A stretch of 64,000 nucleotides of DNA. It comes from Teratosphaeria epicoccoides. Its lineage: Eukaryota; Ascomycota; Dothideomycetes; Mycosphaerellales; Teratosphaeriaceae. This document shows, piece by piece, positions 1 through 11,700 of this stretch (positions within the stretch are counted from its first letter, which is position 1; every line of letters starts with the position of its first letter). Below the pieces are notes generated by a model that searched no databases, had not been told where the DNA came from, and was given only the letters and a program-made list of their open reading frames with translations. Location of the stretch: contig JADDMT010000006.1 in NCBI GenBank assembly GCA_021401465.1, forward strand, positions 372,001 to 436,000, read 5' to 3'. The translations under genes were made by a program, and so were the position numbers.

Positions 1-136
1 CTCGAGCTCCAGCTGAGTCCATCAGCTGTCCTTACCACCTTCACAAAAACTTCATCATCAGCCGAATTTGCGTATGAGGAGCCGCGTGTGAGTAGCCGAG
101 TGCTGTACATAGTCGAATCTCCAGGTGAAGACCGAT

Positions 137-487
137 ATGGATCCGCAGCGACCAAAGCGCATCGCCCAGATTGTCCGGCTGAAGGCGCCGTCGCTGCAAG
201 CATACAAAGACTGTCACGCCGCAGTATGGCCCGCTGTTCTTGCCCAGATCAAGGACTCCAACATCTCCGACTACTCCATCTTCCTTGATGAACGGACAAT
301 GACCTTGTTCGCCTCGATGAAATATACCGGGCCAGATTACGAGCGCGATATGAAGCGGATGGCTGAAAACCCGGAAGTGCAGAGATGGTACGTCGACGTT
401 GCAATGGATGTTTCGAGCAATATTGACGTCTATTGCTCGCAGGTGGGCGATGACGGACGGAATGCAGGAGAGTTTTGTTCAGGGTAG
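137..487 (+). CDS. L-rhamnose mutarotase family protein
   Basis: A 116-residue single-exon protein of the RhaM/DUF718 family, whose bacterial members interconvert the anomers of L-rhamnose in the cytosol. The family signature is visible: a histidine in CHAAVWP near the N-terminus, DYSIFLDE in the middle strand and QRWYVDVAMDV near the C-terminus. The family is about 100-105 residues, so the frame is complete with a short polar tail. The frame is open from 125 but the first ATG is at 137, which gives MDPQRPKRIAQ and is the start chosen. It is convergent with the DhaK gene 134 bases downstream. The family assignment is good; whether the substrate in this fungus is rhamnose or another deoxysugar cannot be told. 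Confidence 0.85.
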   Translation: MDPQRPKRIAQIVRLKAPSLQAYKDCHAAVWPAVLAQIKDSNISDYSIFLDERTMTLFASMKYTGPDYERDMKRMAENPEVQRWYVDVAMDVSSNIDVYCSQVGDDGRNAGEFCSG

Positions 488-621
488 TAAGGGAAGCACA
501 GATCCAAAGGGCTGGTGGCTGGGCTTGGAGGAAGTTTTCAGAGCTGAATGATGGCACGATTGTCTTACGACAACAATTGGAGTGATGAAGGGCGCATGAT
601 AATGCGGCTCGGTCGTGAAAT

Positions 622-1758
622 CTATTGTCTCCAAGCAACGACATCGACTGGCTCGTCCCAGAGCTCCAACGCCAATTGTCTGGTCAGCAATTCGCTGCCG
701 TTGATAGATGGAAGACGCCACAAAGTAATCCCAAAACCACTCATCTTCAGACTGGTTACCAATGGACCTAATGTCAGCCTCTTTACCACAAAGCCTCGGC
801 GTTCCATTTCCGTCTTTGTCATTTCCGCGAATCGGGCGAGTACCTCGTCAGAAGTACTACCCAGTGAATTGAGCAGCAGCACGACTTCGTTGTCATCTTT
901 CGGATTCGTGGAGGACGAGAATGGGACGAAAGCGCGATCTTCGTCTGACACATCGAGCAAAAGATCCAGCATCTGTGCCGTCAGGCCTTCTGGTGTTGGG
1001 ATCGGTGAGATCTGCTGAAGTCCCGGCTCTCCATGCGCACCCATCCCCAGTTCTATGGTTGCTGGTGGGAGTGTCTGAAGCTCCGTAATGGTTGCGTTGG
1101 GTAACGCAACCCGGTCAAACGCCACGCCAATCGTTCCCACATTCGAAGCAACATATTCCATGGCGTCTGCTACCCTTTGCAAAGTCTCGCCTCTTTGTGC
1201 TAGTGCACAAGCAGACTTAAGGGCAACAAGATGCCCGCTGAGGCCTCTTCGACCGACCTTCCCTCCCTTCTTCCTGCCAACAGCTACATCATCACCGACA
1301 GGCGTGAAGTGCACCTTGTACCCCTTTGCTTTGGCTCGAGTGATGGCCAGCCCGGCATTGAGAATATCGCCCGTATAGTTGCCACATACGATGAGCGTGC
1401 CTCTGCTCGAGACTCCCCCGTCTGGTTGACACAGCTTGATAGCTTCAAATATCTGGGCTGCGGTCGGGCTGGCGAAGATGTTACCACTCACATATGCGGA
1501 CAGGTAATTATGGCCAACGAAGCCTCCGAACATGGGCTCATGTCCGCCGCCCGCAAACCCAATTGTCGTTACGTGGTTTCTGGCGAAGTCAGAAAGGTCA
1601 GACCTGTACACGATCTTATATTCTCGGTCATAAGATAATGAAGGTTTGAGATAAGTGAGGCCGATGCAGGCATCAGAGATTGCGTCGCTGGCGTCGTTGA
1701 TGAAATGGAACGTTTGCTTAGCCGGCTGCTGAGACTGGGCTTGGATTTCTGTTGCCAT
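622..1758 (-). CDS. Stand-alone DhaK-domain (dihydroxyacetone kinase-like) protein
   Basis: A 378-residue protein that is one DhaK (Dak1) domain. The domain binds dihydroxyacetone or related ketoses covalently through a histidine. Visible motifs: GFAGGGHEPMFGGFVG (substrate pocket) near residue 70, LIVCGNYTGD near residue 145 with the catalytic-site aspartate, and ELGMGAHGEPG near residue 240 containing the substrate-binding histidine. Eukaryotic dihydroxyacetone kinases are normally about 580-600 residues because an ATP-binding DhaL (Dak2) domain follows; here the frame stops after WDEPVDVVAWRQ and the next 134 bases encode no DhaL. Either this is a ketose- or tetrulose-binding protein acting with a separate ATP domain, or a truncated kinase. 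The neighbouring mutarotase suggests sugar catabolism (inference). Confidence 0.85.
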   Translation of the reverse strand: MATEIQAQSQQPAKQTFHFINDASDAISDACIGLTYLKPSLSYDREYKIVYRSDLSDFARNHVTTIGFAGGGHEPMFGGFVGHNYLSAYVSGNIFASPTAAQIFEAIKLCQPDGGVSSRGTLIVCGNYTGDILNAGLAITRAKAKGYKVHFTPVGDDVAVGRKKGGKVGRRGLSGHLVALKSACALAQRGETLQRVADAMEYVASNVGTIGVAFDRVALPNATITELQTLPPATIELGMGAHGEPGLQQISPIPTPEGLTAQMLDLLLDVSDEDRAFVPFSSSTNPKDDNEVVLLLNSLGSTSDEVLARFAEMTKTEMERRGFVVKRLTLGPLVTSLKMSGFGITLWRLPSINGSELLTRQLALELWDEPVDVVAWRQ

Positions 1759-2170
1759 TATGAATTTCGTCTTATGCGTGTCGATACAGAGCTGGAACCT
1801 AGGGATACCAATGTCTCCGAAAATACACCGTCGAAGATTGTGATCCTTGAGGTAATGCAGTATTTGCTTGGAGATCTAACGCTTGATTCAACACCCGTAA
1901 ATGTGATATGCAATATGTGATGGACTAGAATCATAAAACTCCATTCGCGCGCACATAGGCGGGGTCAAGTGGGGTCGGGACATTGAAGGTTGATGAATGC
2001 TCTGCTCGGCATACTGTTTCAGGACAACCGGGCTAATGAGGAGCAGTCAAGCGACAAACGGCATGGGAACTGCAAAGCAGAAGTGGGTAGCTCATCTACG
2101 CCAGTTGACGAGGAGGGTATCAGTGGTCAAAGTCGCTTATTTCGCTGTGCACAGCGTCAATCAGAATACA
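1759..2170. other. Intergenic, DhaK promoter and permease 3' flank
   Basis: This 412-base stretch lies upstream of the minus-strand DhaK gene and downstream of the minus-strand permease. I see no coding signature, RNA gene or repeat in it. Confidence 0.5.
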
Positions 2171-4311
2171 TCAAAGCTTCGTCTCACCCACTGGATCGTG
2201 CTCTGCAGTCTTATCGCTGGTACGATTGATCCTGTTCCATTCCTCTCTGTCGTCTCGATCGTCGGCATCATTCGCCGTAAGCTCCGGTGTTTCTTCATCC
2301 TCAATCTCTTCCGGCAGAATCAGATTCAGAATCAACGCCAAAAATGCAGTCACAGCAAATGACTGCTCCATGACAAGAACAATGGCATTATAGAATCCGG
2401 CCAAGGACTTATTATTTCCAGAATATGTGAAGACGTAGGAGAACCATGAAGGTACCAGAACCGCTCCTAGACCTGGCGCGAGCGCTGCAGTGAGAATGAA
2501 TCGGTTCCGGCGTGTGAAAGGAATAGTTGAAATGATCCTGATGCCAGAAACAGCGACCGATGAGAACAGAAAAGTTGTCATGCCACCCAACACCGCGGAA
2601 GGGATCGCAACAAGCGCAGCTGCAAACCTGGGGTTGTGTCAGCTATAGCACTGAGCAGACCTCGCCAACATGGAACAACATACTTCGCAAATATACCCAT
2701 GACAAGCAGCCAGAAGCAGCAAGCATAGCCAGCCTTCCTGTTTGCACAGCGAGTCAATGCGATCACACCGTTGTTCTGCGCGAAGGTTGACATGGGCGTG
2801 ATCGTGCAAAGTCCCGCAATGATGCCGTTGAGGCCATCTGCCAGAACACCACCTTGGATGCGGCTGTCGAACAGAGCGCCGTCAACCTGAAGGCGAGATA
2901 CGTCACAAGTGGCGGTGACTGTAAGCAACCAGTATCAGCATCAGGCATGTCACTCCCAAGGGCGCTATCATGGGAATATGCTTACTGTCGCCGATCGCCT
3001 CCATTGCCAGCACAATGTATACTGCGAGCAGAGGCAGCACGATAGGACCGTATAGGCTGAGCTTGAAAGTATGGACCCAGATAAAGCTGGCAATCTGTGA
3101 TCGACAATCAGCATATGCACAATGGGGATTGATCGATCGAATCAGATTCCCCAGTGTGCCATGTGCCAGGCCGATCTGCCGAACGATTGACAGGAGCTGG
3201 TGGAATGAGAGGCGTCAGAACATCAATAGGTTGCGACTTACCGGGGCGGCGTCAATGCCAGACCTGTCGAAGTATCCGCACGCAGCTGCAACAATGCAGC
3301 CAACGAGGAGACCACAGACGACTGCACAGCTCTTCATGATTGGTGAGCCGAAGCGCTCGCACAGGATGATTGTTAGAAACACCAGGAAGCCGAGCCCGAC
3401 GAACTCAGCTGATCCCCATGGGAGAGGGCGCGGGGCGCCGATGTCCGGACACAGTCTGTCCGTTCCATAAGTAGGTCGGGACATACACCTCCCAGAACCG
3501 CCGGCCCAGTCCTCGAAGCCACTGGAGACCAGCGAGACACCAATGAGCAGCACTGTCGGCCCCGTCACCAGAGGAGGGAAGATGCGCTTCAGTATACGGG
3601 GCGGCGTGAATGACATGGCGACTTCGATCAGACCACAGATGGCTGCTGTTCCAATGAGCGCACCATATCCTTCCGGGCACGGAAGTTTGTTGCCTTCAGC
3701 ATCGGATGGGCAGAATCCGCGAGCGTACATCTGGGTGAATGCTCCAGTGGCCGCCGGGATCACTGCAAATGAAGTCCCGACGACGGAAATGAGACCGGTG
3801 CCGATGTAGTATCTGCGTAGTCGCTTTTGATCAGCTTCCCATTCATCTTCAGGCAGCTGAAGGGCCAGGGAGAAACTCACGGCGTGCCTTTGATGTGGAA
3901 TCTCGTGATCTGGACGGCGGACAATATCGCGCAAACAATCAGAGATGTCGATACCAAGTATGCCTGTTGTAATGTTGTCAAGTTGGCAGCGGAAGCGAGG
4001 ATGATTGGAGGTGAGATAATGCCCGCCAGCATTGAGAGTGAGTGCTGGAAACCCAGCAGCAAGGCCAAGAACACTGGCATCTTGTCACTGAGACCAAAGA
4101 AAGGCGCGGCGCGGTTCTGTTTCTCCATGAATGGCAGATTTGGCTTGAACAGAAATCCGTAATCATAACTGCCAATCAGGCCATCTTTGGTGGTGAACGC
4201 CCTGACTATACTGCGTGCCTTGTCCGTGAATGAGCGCTTGGGCGTGGTGTCAGGTCCGATCTGGTCTGGTCCATCGTCCTTCAAGTTGTTGGCAGCCGAG
4301 GAGGAGGACAT
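2171..4311 (-). CDS. NAT family purine/uracil permease (UapA/UapC-like)
   Basis: Five exons can be joined on the minus strand: 4311-3881, 3812-3242, 3094-2986, 2918-2684 and 2627-2171, giving 600 residues without a stop. All introns are GT-AG (68, 147, 67 and 56 bp). The product is a multi-pass plasma-membrane nucleobase-ascorbate (NCS2) transporter that imports purines such as uric acid and xanthine with protons. Visible family features: YYIGTGLISVVGTSF after the first intron, EAIGDITATCDVSR in the substrate helix, and the NAT signature QNNGVIALTR followed by CANRKAGY. The C-terminus is acidic, as in fungal homologues. The start at 4311 (MSSSSAANN) fits the usual short cytosolic N-terminus. 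Purine specificity is inferred from overall resemblance to UapA. Confidence 0.93.
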
Positions 4312-5186
4312 GGTGAAGTCCACTTCTTCAAGCTGCAGTCGAGAGTATCTCTCCAGTCGTGCGGATTGTCCAGGAGGTAGCACATTCGCTTGTGGACGAT
4401 TGCTTCCTGGCTGAGAAGCTCCAGAGATGTGCTGATGAATGAGCGTGCTGGAGATGCCTGAGTGTTGTACGACGCCATCTAAGATCCCTACCGTATTTGA
4501 ACATCTGCGAGACTGCGGGCCGACATAGCGCATGCATTGGAAGGCCACGACGGGTCCGATAGCGGCGTCTGCATGGCGGCCAGCATGGCGGGCGGAGGAC
4601 AGCGACAGTTGAGTGCCTTATCGTTGTCATAGGCCAAATCCGAATTTCAATTTTCGTCAGGTTGATCGATCTGGACCGTGCGGCGGCTACTGCCGTCCTC
4701 ATGGTCGTACGGTCTTGGCAACGAAGCACGCCTTGGTGAGAAACCACAACCACTGAACCGGCTATGTCCGCCCCGGGCACGGCGGCTCGGCGGGAGACAA
4801 CATGATGGTCAGGAAAGCCGGCGGCCTGGATGAGTCTCAAAACTGCCATGTCCTTGATACGAATGAAGCAAAGCATAGGCTAAAGCAGGCTCTCCGCCCA
4901 AAATGTACTGTAGACTACTGCCATGCCGAAGGATATCAGGACACCGGATCAGCCATGCCGACCCCCGGCTGTCAGTCGGCAGACCTGCGCAGATCCCCCT
5001 GGCCCCAACACCGCGCTGTTCCCGCACACCAGATCATCAACCGACAAAGGCTCGCCGTCCCGAAGTCCCGACAGCACACGTCACCGGCCGGTAACACGAC
5101 GAAGGGCTGCCCTGCCCCCGCCAGTCTCGATGCCTGCCGCTCATTGAGGGCCGTCTCGAAGTCGAGACTGGCCGGCTGTTCGGCGT
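4312..5186. other. Intergenic, permease promoter region
   Basis: This 875-base stretch is upstream of the permease and downstream of the small minus-strand gene at 5187-5673. Open frames on both strands are arginine-rich shadows of GC-rich DNA with no recognisable motif. No RNA gene was seen. Confidence 0.45.
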
Positions 5187-5673
5187 TCAGCTTCCGACCG
5201 TGCCTGTACCGCAACCGCCCCAGACTTGGCGCTGCTGTTGATTGTAGTGTGTAGGCTGTGGCCCCGGCGGAGCGGCGAGCACACCGTAGAATTGAAGTGC
5301 GACTTCTGCGGCATCCTCTCTTGCGTTCGCGACGTACTGGCCGTCGTACCAGTAGCGTGCCCTGATGGTTTGATGGCCAACGACGACTTCGCAGCTCCAG
5401 GCCGTACGCCCGCCTGCATTGCGACATCAGATTGTATCCTTGTCCGTCTGTTGCCATGACCAAGCTGACATACCTCTCCTGTCTGAAAGCACCTGATAGG
5501 ACGGCGAGCGCAAGTTGTTCTCGCGGCAGAATTCTGTCATCGACGCTTGTCAGCCACGTGTTGCGAGGGCAGGGGGGCACGGTCGAGCGCCTACCGATCA
5601 ACAGGTCCTGTCTCGGCGTACCCTGCTGAGGTGAGGCGGTGGATGAAGGACATGTAGCTGAGTGGGGAGCCAT
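5187..5673 (-). CDS. Small dsRNA-binding-fold-like protein, splicing uncertain
   Basis: The last exon (5413-5187) is clear: it reads GRTAWSCEVVVG, then ARYWYDGQYV, then ANAREDAAEVALQFYGVL. This is the C-terminal half of a double-stranded-RNA-binding-like fold found in many small fungal proteins. It ends with a Gly/Gln-rich tail and TGA at 5187. An acceptor CAG precedes 5413. Upstream, an ATG at 5673 (context ATCATGG) lies about 190 bases after a TATAAAG, but joining it in frame needs a 9-base exon (ACAGGAGAG, giving the expected RRGGRT) between two introns, or a different donor. The N-terminal half is therefore unresolved. RNA binding itself is inference. The homologous core is recognised with fair confidence, the exact model is not. 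Confidence 0.55.
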
Positions 5674-7201
5674 GATATCTGGTTCTGGAGCTCTAGCGTG
5701 CGTCTGGTGCTCGGAGGTGGGCTGTAGTAAATGAGGGCAACAGAACTATCTGCGGAGACTACGACGCACCAAGGAGCAGAGTAATGCAGGTTGGGTATCA
5801 ATGATGGGATAGTTCGACTTAGCCGCAGGTAAGATACGTCTTGGAGTTGTATCTGCCCGGGTCTTTATACCGTCAGCTTCTCTATTTGCTGCGTTTTCCT
5901 CCCTGCCACAGCTCGACCAACAGGGTCGTTCGTGTTGCATGAATCCGTTGTCAGCTGGTTGACCTGCACACAGCCATATGTGCTCCGTTTGGGTCCAAGA
6001 TGGAGGGAGGAGAAACGACCGGCTGGATGCCACGCTGTCTTGTACTATAGTGATGGGAGCCTGCATATCAGAGCCGAAGGAGTGTCTCCCGGCTCCCAAA
6101 GCACGATCAATGGTTTGCAAGAAGGGCCGATGGTTCCGAATGCTGGTCTTCGAGTCGGGCTCGGACCGTAAGAACGTGAACTCCCCTGTTTGACCATGCC
6201 ATTGCACGCCTGTGCAAGGTTTTAACACTGGGCGAGGGAAACAGTCAGAGAGCTTTTCGATCAATTGGAAGCTAGGGATACATGACCATGCACGCGTTTA
6301 CTGCATGCATGAAGACGCTGGCCACCCTAGCTCCGCACTAGAGAGTGACACGTTGGCCTCGTGGAATCCATAGGGATCGAAAGCTCCTCAAGTACCGTCT
6401 CGATGACGTCCAAGGCGCGGCAGCAATCGAGGATCTCCACCTTATTCAGTTTGCTGTTTGCGATGTTTGTGCAAGAAGGGGTCAGTTGCATGTATGGCTG
6501 TCCATGTCGTGCAAAAGTTTATCGTCAGGTCATGCAATCGTCGGGTTCCTGCCGTTTGACACATGCTGTGACCCATAATTACCGGCCGCACAGAAGCGGG
6601 CACGGGCGTACGCAAGGCTTTGGGCGAGGCGGACGTGTAAACGGACGCAGCAGGATCAGTAGATACAATAGATCATTGTCGATAGGTCAACAAAAAGAAC
6701 ATCGGGACAAAGCTTTCGGAAAGTCCAGTCTCCGCGGACTGGCAGCTCTTTGAAATCTGACGAATTTGGCAAGACGAAAGACGTTCGATGAATAGTGAGA
6801 ACGAGCATTACATGTTTAAGAATTGAATCTGCCCGGCCGGAGGCTTCGGGCAAACACAGTCGTGGTGTTGGGATAGGTTAAGGAACAGCAAACATCCTCT
6901 GAGAGGCAGGTCCATGCCGCCTCAGTACTACGTCGATGCTCTACGCCTCCGGTGATGCAATCGCCATGCTGAATCGGTCCTCGTGGGTATCGTGATTGCG
7001 ACGAAGCAAACTAAATACATTAATACAAATCCGAAGAAGGCTCAAGAGTTCCGTCGGAAGAGATGCGTCCTGTGCAGCGTGTGACGGCGAAGCGGTCACC
7101 TGTTTCCAGCAGAGCGGCTCGCTGACCGCCGCTGGTGGTGTGCCGGATGTTGCTACCGCCGTCAAATTCCTTCGGGCCGGTTGTCGGACTGTTGCTGCTC
7201 A
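5674..7201. other. Gene-poor stretch
   Basis: About 1.5 kb with several short frames on both strands, none showing a domain, signal peptide or credible splice-joined product. I see no RNA gene and no obvious repeat. Confidence 0.4.
5863..5869 (-). promoter_or_regulatory. TATA box candidate for the dsRBD-like gene
   Basis: TATAAAG on the minus strand about 190 bases upstream of the ATG at 5673. It is the only TATA-like element in this flank. Confidence 0.35.
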
Positions 7202-8727
7202 TCACTGGTAGCCCGCAGGCCACACCGCGCCGGCTGTCGAGCGACTAGACGGTCTGCTGCTCATGGATGGCCGACTGCTTGTTGACCATCGTCTGGTTGT
7301 GGATGATCGAGTACGTTCACTGCCAGTCGAGTCTCTGCGCAGCATATCGCTGATCAGACGTCTGGGTCCCACATAGTCGACGCTCACTTGCTTCTTCGGC
7401 AAAGGAATCGTCACGTGCGTATCGTTGGCTGCATCGAAACGAGTCCGAATAGCGTCGTCGACCAGCGCAATCAGACCTGAGGCAATGATCGCGTCGCCCA
7501 CGTCCTTCTGGCCTTGAATGACACATTCATCGGCGAGCCACATCGAGCAAGGGGGTATCCAACCGCCTTTCGCCTGCTCTTCCTGGAGTTGCAAAGGCGT
7601 CAATGCGAGCGGCATGATATAGGCCACTGCGTTGTCGCTGCCTGGCTTTGTAAGTTGGTAGGTGAAGCCCTTGCACGGGCCGTCCTTCCTTGCGATCCGC
7701 CTCCACGAATATCGGACTCCTACAAGCAAAAAACAATCAGTTTCGATGGTGGTTCACTATTCATTTGTGATGTAGGTCACGTACCCCAATACTCAAAATC
7801 GTAACGCTTCTTGGACTTCGAGCCGGTCCTTTTGATATCCATGTGAGCGTAATTCGAAAATTCAAGCCGGACAGTACTATTCTGTAGCTGATCAACCGCA
7901 CCGCCGCAGGCGGATTGAGGCCTGTCTAGCTCGTGAAGATCAACGGAATGCAAAGATGCATATCCAGAATCGTTCCGCTTCAGACCTCGCATCGCAGCAG
8001 CTCTGCTTTCCGACCTCGACCGGCCACTCACACTTCTCAAAGCATTACTGAAAGACCTCCGGAGGCGTGTTCGGTCCTCATCGTTCGGTTTGGCGGGTCT
8101 CCTGTCCGAATGGCAGACCTCACGGCCCGAGTCGCGACAATATCGGCGAAGAGAAAAGTCGCGATGTTTAAGATCGTGCATGCGGAGATGGAACAGTGTC
8201 ATGTCGCATTTCCGATCGTGTACGACGACCTCGGTGTCGACTCTCAAGTTCATGTTGCCATCAAGCGTAGTATCGTCGTGTCGAACCGTCATGCGGCGGT
8301 GCGATGGAAATAGTTTGGAAAAATCTGCTGGCGTCGCTGGCACTACGCGCGACTCATATGGTATCGCCGTGTAATCGGGGAGGTCGTAGTCTGCTTCCTC
8401 TTCACTTCGTCGATCCTGCAAGTCTTGCTCGCTGAGAACGGTCGATGCCACCGACTCTTCAGACTGTCTCGGCCCTTCCCACACTGACTCCTGCATTGAG
8501 CGCGGATGTTCGCCTCTCCCTGCTCGCTGCTCAACCACATGATGATGTGCTGGATGCTGCCTTTGGTCCGCACGGCTGGGATTGATCGTAGGGCGCGTAG
8601 TGTACGACCTTACGCTTCCCGTCTGCTCCGATCTGTCGCTCTCAGACGAGACTGACTGACCCGAGGAGACACTGCGACTATATGCAGACCGCATGTTGCA
8701 GATCTCTGGTCGATGGTGGAGAGGCAT
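7202..8727 (-). CDS. Conserved fungal protein of unknown function
   Basis: Two exons, 8727-7785 and 7719-7202, are joined across a 65-bp GT-AG intron to give 486 residues. The N-terminal 200 residues are Ser/Arg-rich and look disordered. The C-terminal half reads like a folded domain: KKRYDFEYWG runs across the intron into VRYSWRR, followed by GWIPPCSMW, DVGDAIIASGLIALVDD and a Ser/Arg-rich tail. This pattern resembles conserved hypothetical proteins of other Pezizomycotina; I cannot assign a role. No signal peptide or membrane helix is visible. The start could also be the second methionine (8694). Continuity of the hydrophobic pattern across the intron supports the gene model. Confidence 0.7.
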
Positions 8728-11700
8728 GACTTCTGACGCACATTTGCCCTCGCTGCGATCTGTCAGATGCTGGATGTGCTATGTGTAGACCAGGCGGCTT
8801 AGCAACGTCCTGCTGCAGCGCCTAGCTTTTGACGCACAGTACGCCAGTCTGGTGATCGTCTCGCGCCGCCTAGAGATCGAGGATTGTCCTCCCACGCAAG
8901 CACCTGCTATGGCTTCTCGTCACTATTCAAGGAAGCCTACCCAGCAGCCGTTTGCGGACGCGGGATCAGGACCCCGGCATGGCTGCTGAAGCGGTCCTTG
9001 GGTCCAAGAGAGAAGCTCACGCGGTCTGAGGGGCGAATCGAAGGTCGTACAACGCCGTCCAATTTCACCGGAGCATCTGGTGAGAGGGTCGAAAAACGAT
9101 GTGGAAAAGCCACGACGGAGCGAAGTGCAGTGTGGTCACGGGCGTACCATGTCGAGAGTCCAGGAAATATGCTCTCGCGGCAGGGACACCCCGAACTCTC
9201 CACTGCATGCCATCAAGCCATCGGAATCCTACTCGATCGAGAAACTGTTTCGATTGGTTGCTCCGGAATCCCCCGCCGACGAAGAACACATGGGACAGAG
9301 CCGTGGCGCCATGGCGCCGGCGGGCCACGCCAGGCCAGTGAGACGTCCCGCCCCTGCACCCAAAAGGCAAAGGCTACATTACCTCGACGCTGAAAGGTGC
9401 ATGAGCAATTTCGCTGAGACCGCTGAGCCCCTTCGATCGCGTGGCCGGTGTCCGTGACCAGGCGCGATAGCCGATGACCAGCCTCCTCCCGCGCCGGGTG
9501 GATGACACTGTCTGAACATCTGGAATGGCAAGTCGGCCTCGGCGTCGTGACGAGCTCGAGACAGGATGACGCATATCTTGCCACGTGGGTGCTCTATGTC
9601 TACGCTGACTCTACTGCGTACGGGGGTCGATGATCAGACAAAGGACGGGGATCCGCCGACGTGGTCCGCCAATGGAGACTGTCTTTGTGCGTGGAATCGA
9701 CGACGGCTGCAGGCTCGGGTGCGTCGCCCGCCAATGGCCACAGCACCGGTTGCGACTTTCCCTCCCACGGCGTGCATGGCAGTAGCACTGAGCTTCACGA
9801 CAGTAGCAGCGACAAGCGCGGCGAGCCCTCCCGCCACCAACGTCCATACTGTGCGCCGTCTTGGATCAAGGATTGCTCAGTGAGCACGACGCTGACGCAT
9901 CTTCACAACATGTCCGAGTCTAGAGTGTCTCGGGCTTTGCCCTCTATCGATCAGCCACGTGGTCCAGCCGTACAGTGCCTGTCCCCTTTGGTGTGCCCGA
10001 GGTCTCCTGCTCGATGTGGCTCGATAATGATTCGGACGGGGATGATCTACACGACTCAAATGCATCCACGCTGGTTTCCCCGATGTGCTAGCAACGTGTC
10101 TGATTCGCATGCACTGCACCACCACCTCGTCCATCCACTCAAGCAAAACCACCAGGCCCTGATCCCCACCGCCAACCGAAAGAAGCTCTCCCCTCTGCTG
10201 CCATGGCGTTTGCACTGGCGACCCTCCTCGCCCCCGCTGACTCGGCTGCCGCGTGCGACACAACTTGTCCTGTGTGCCAATGCACGGCCGCAAAGCCTTC
10301 ATTTTCGAGCCTGTAGACGTACAAATCGAGCCAGAGACCCAGCGCGGCGCTGGCAGGGTGGGGTATACTACAGCCGCCCACGCTTGGCACGGGGCGTGTC
10401 TGCACTCCTGAGCGTCAAGGCGGACTGGGCACGAGAGTCTGAGGCGGGCAGGTCTAGACGCTGAATACTTCCAAAGCACGTGCAGCAGACGCACTTTGTC
10501 ATCCTACCTCGTAGACACCCTTTGTACCTGAACGACCATGAGCAGCACATAGTCGACAAAGATGACCCGGCCTTAGATATGTGGAGGCCTGCGACATGAA
10601 CCTACTTCCACGCCGCACTCCTGCTCTGGCCGCCACTTTTGCCGACGGGGTCAGGAATCAGAAGACTGGCCTGATGGTTCTGTAATGTCGACATAGGCTT
10701 GGTGAGGTTGGTCGTGGGCGCGATATTCTTACAAGCGGACACCTGGAGCATGGATAGAATGTTTGCGGAGCGCATGCAGCTACTGGGTCAAAGTCTTATC
10801 ATGTACAGCGACCACTCCCGTGCTGCCTCCCCCGCAGCCACGCAGGCGCCATCATCAAGGACTTCCCGGATGGCCGACACCGAAGGTGTAGCCCGGCCCG
10901 ACGAGCCCAGCCGGGTATGTCGCTGGCCGATGTGCCAGGAACACCTGTCAGGCCGATCATGCGAGATCGAAGACAGCCGCGTGGTCCTTGTATGTATCTT
11001 GTCAGAGCTTGCTGGCTGTCCGTGGCCCCATTGCAATCGCCCAATGAGGCCACGGATATGAGCAGCATAAAGCGGAGCTGTGGGCTGACGACCGCCATCC
11101 TCCTTCTGTCACATCGAAAGGGACCAGGTTCGTCCAAGGATATACTTAGAGTGGTATGCCGGGCTCGAGCATAGCTTCTATGATTGTGCACACCATTTCG
11201 CAGCTCGGCGTGACGCTCTAAAGCCAGCTCAGTCCATGCGTGGTGCCGCCGCCTACAGAGCGAGCTGTCTTGAAGTTTTTGCTGCCAACGCACATGGCGA
11301 CAGGTTGCGTCGACGCGAATCAGGTCAGAACAAGCAAAACTACAGCAGCTCAGCAATGGCCGACCTCAGTTTACATTCAGTCTAGCTGCATGAAGAGATC
11401 GATGGAATCTAGCCGCAAAGAAGGCCTAACCATCGGCGGCGTGCCTTAGTAAAACCATGTTTGAACATCGACTTCCGCCTTGATAACACGAGGCCTCGTC
11501 TCGGATACCCAGGCCAAACGGCCACGACGGCTTGAGCATCGATTTCGACACGAGCCTGCATGCTGAGGTCGGCCTGGGCAGCGTGATCGCCAACATGGGG
11601 GAGCTTGATATCACGTCAGACTGCCTTGCCTTTGCTGCAGCTCACGTGAACCACCAACACCAAAGCCGCAATGTCGCAAGAGCAAGGGATACAACTCCTC

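Noticed and set aside
8884..9393. 169-codon plus-strand frame
   Set aside because: Arg/Ser/Gly-rich, overlaps equally long frames on both strands, no motif.
10799..11098. Possible secreted protein starting MAVVSPQLRFMLLISVASLG
   Set aside because: A signal-like start only; the rest is Arg/Ser-rich without folded-protein character, and no homologue is recognised.
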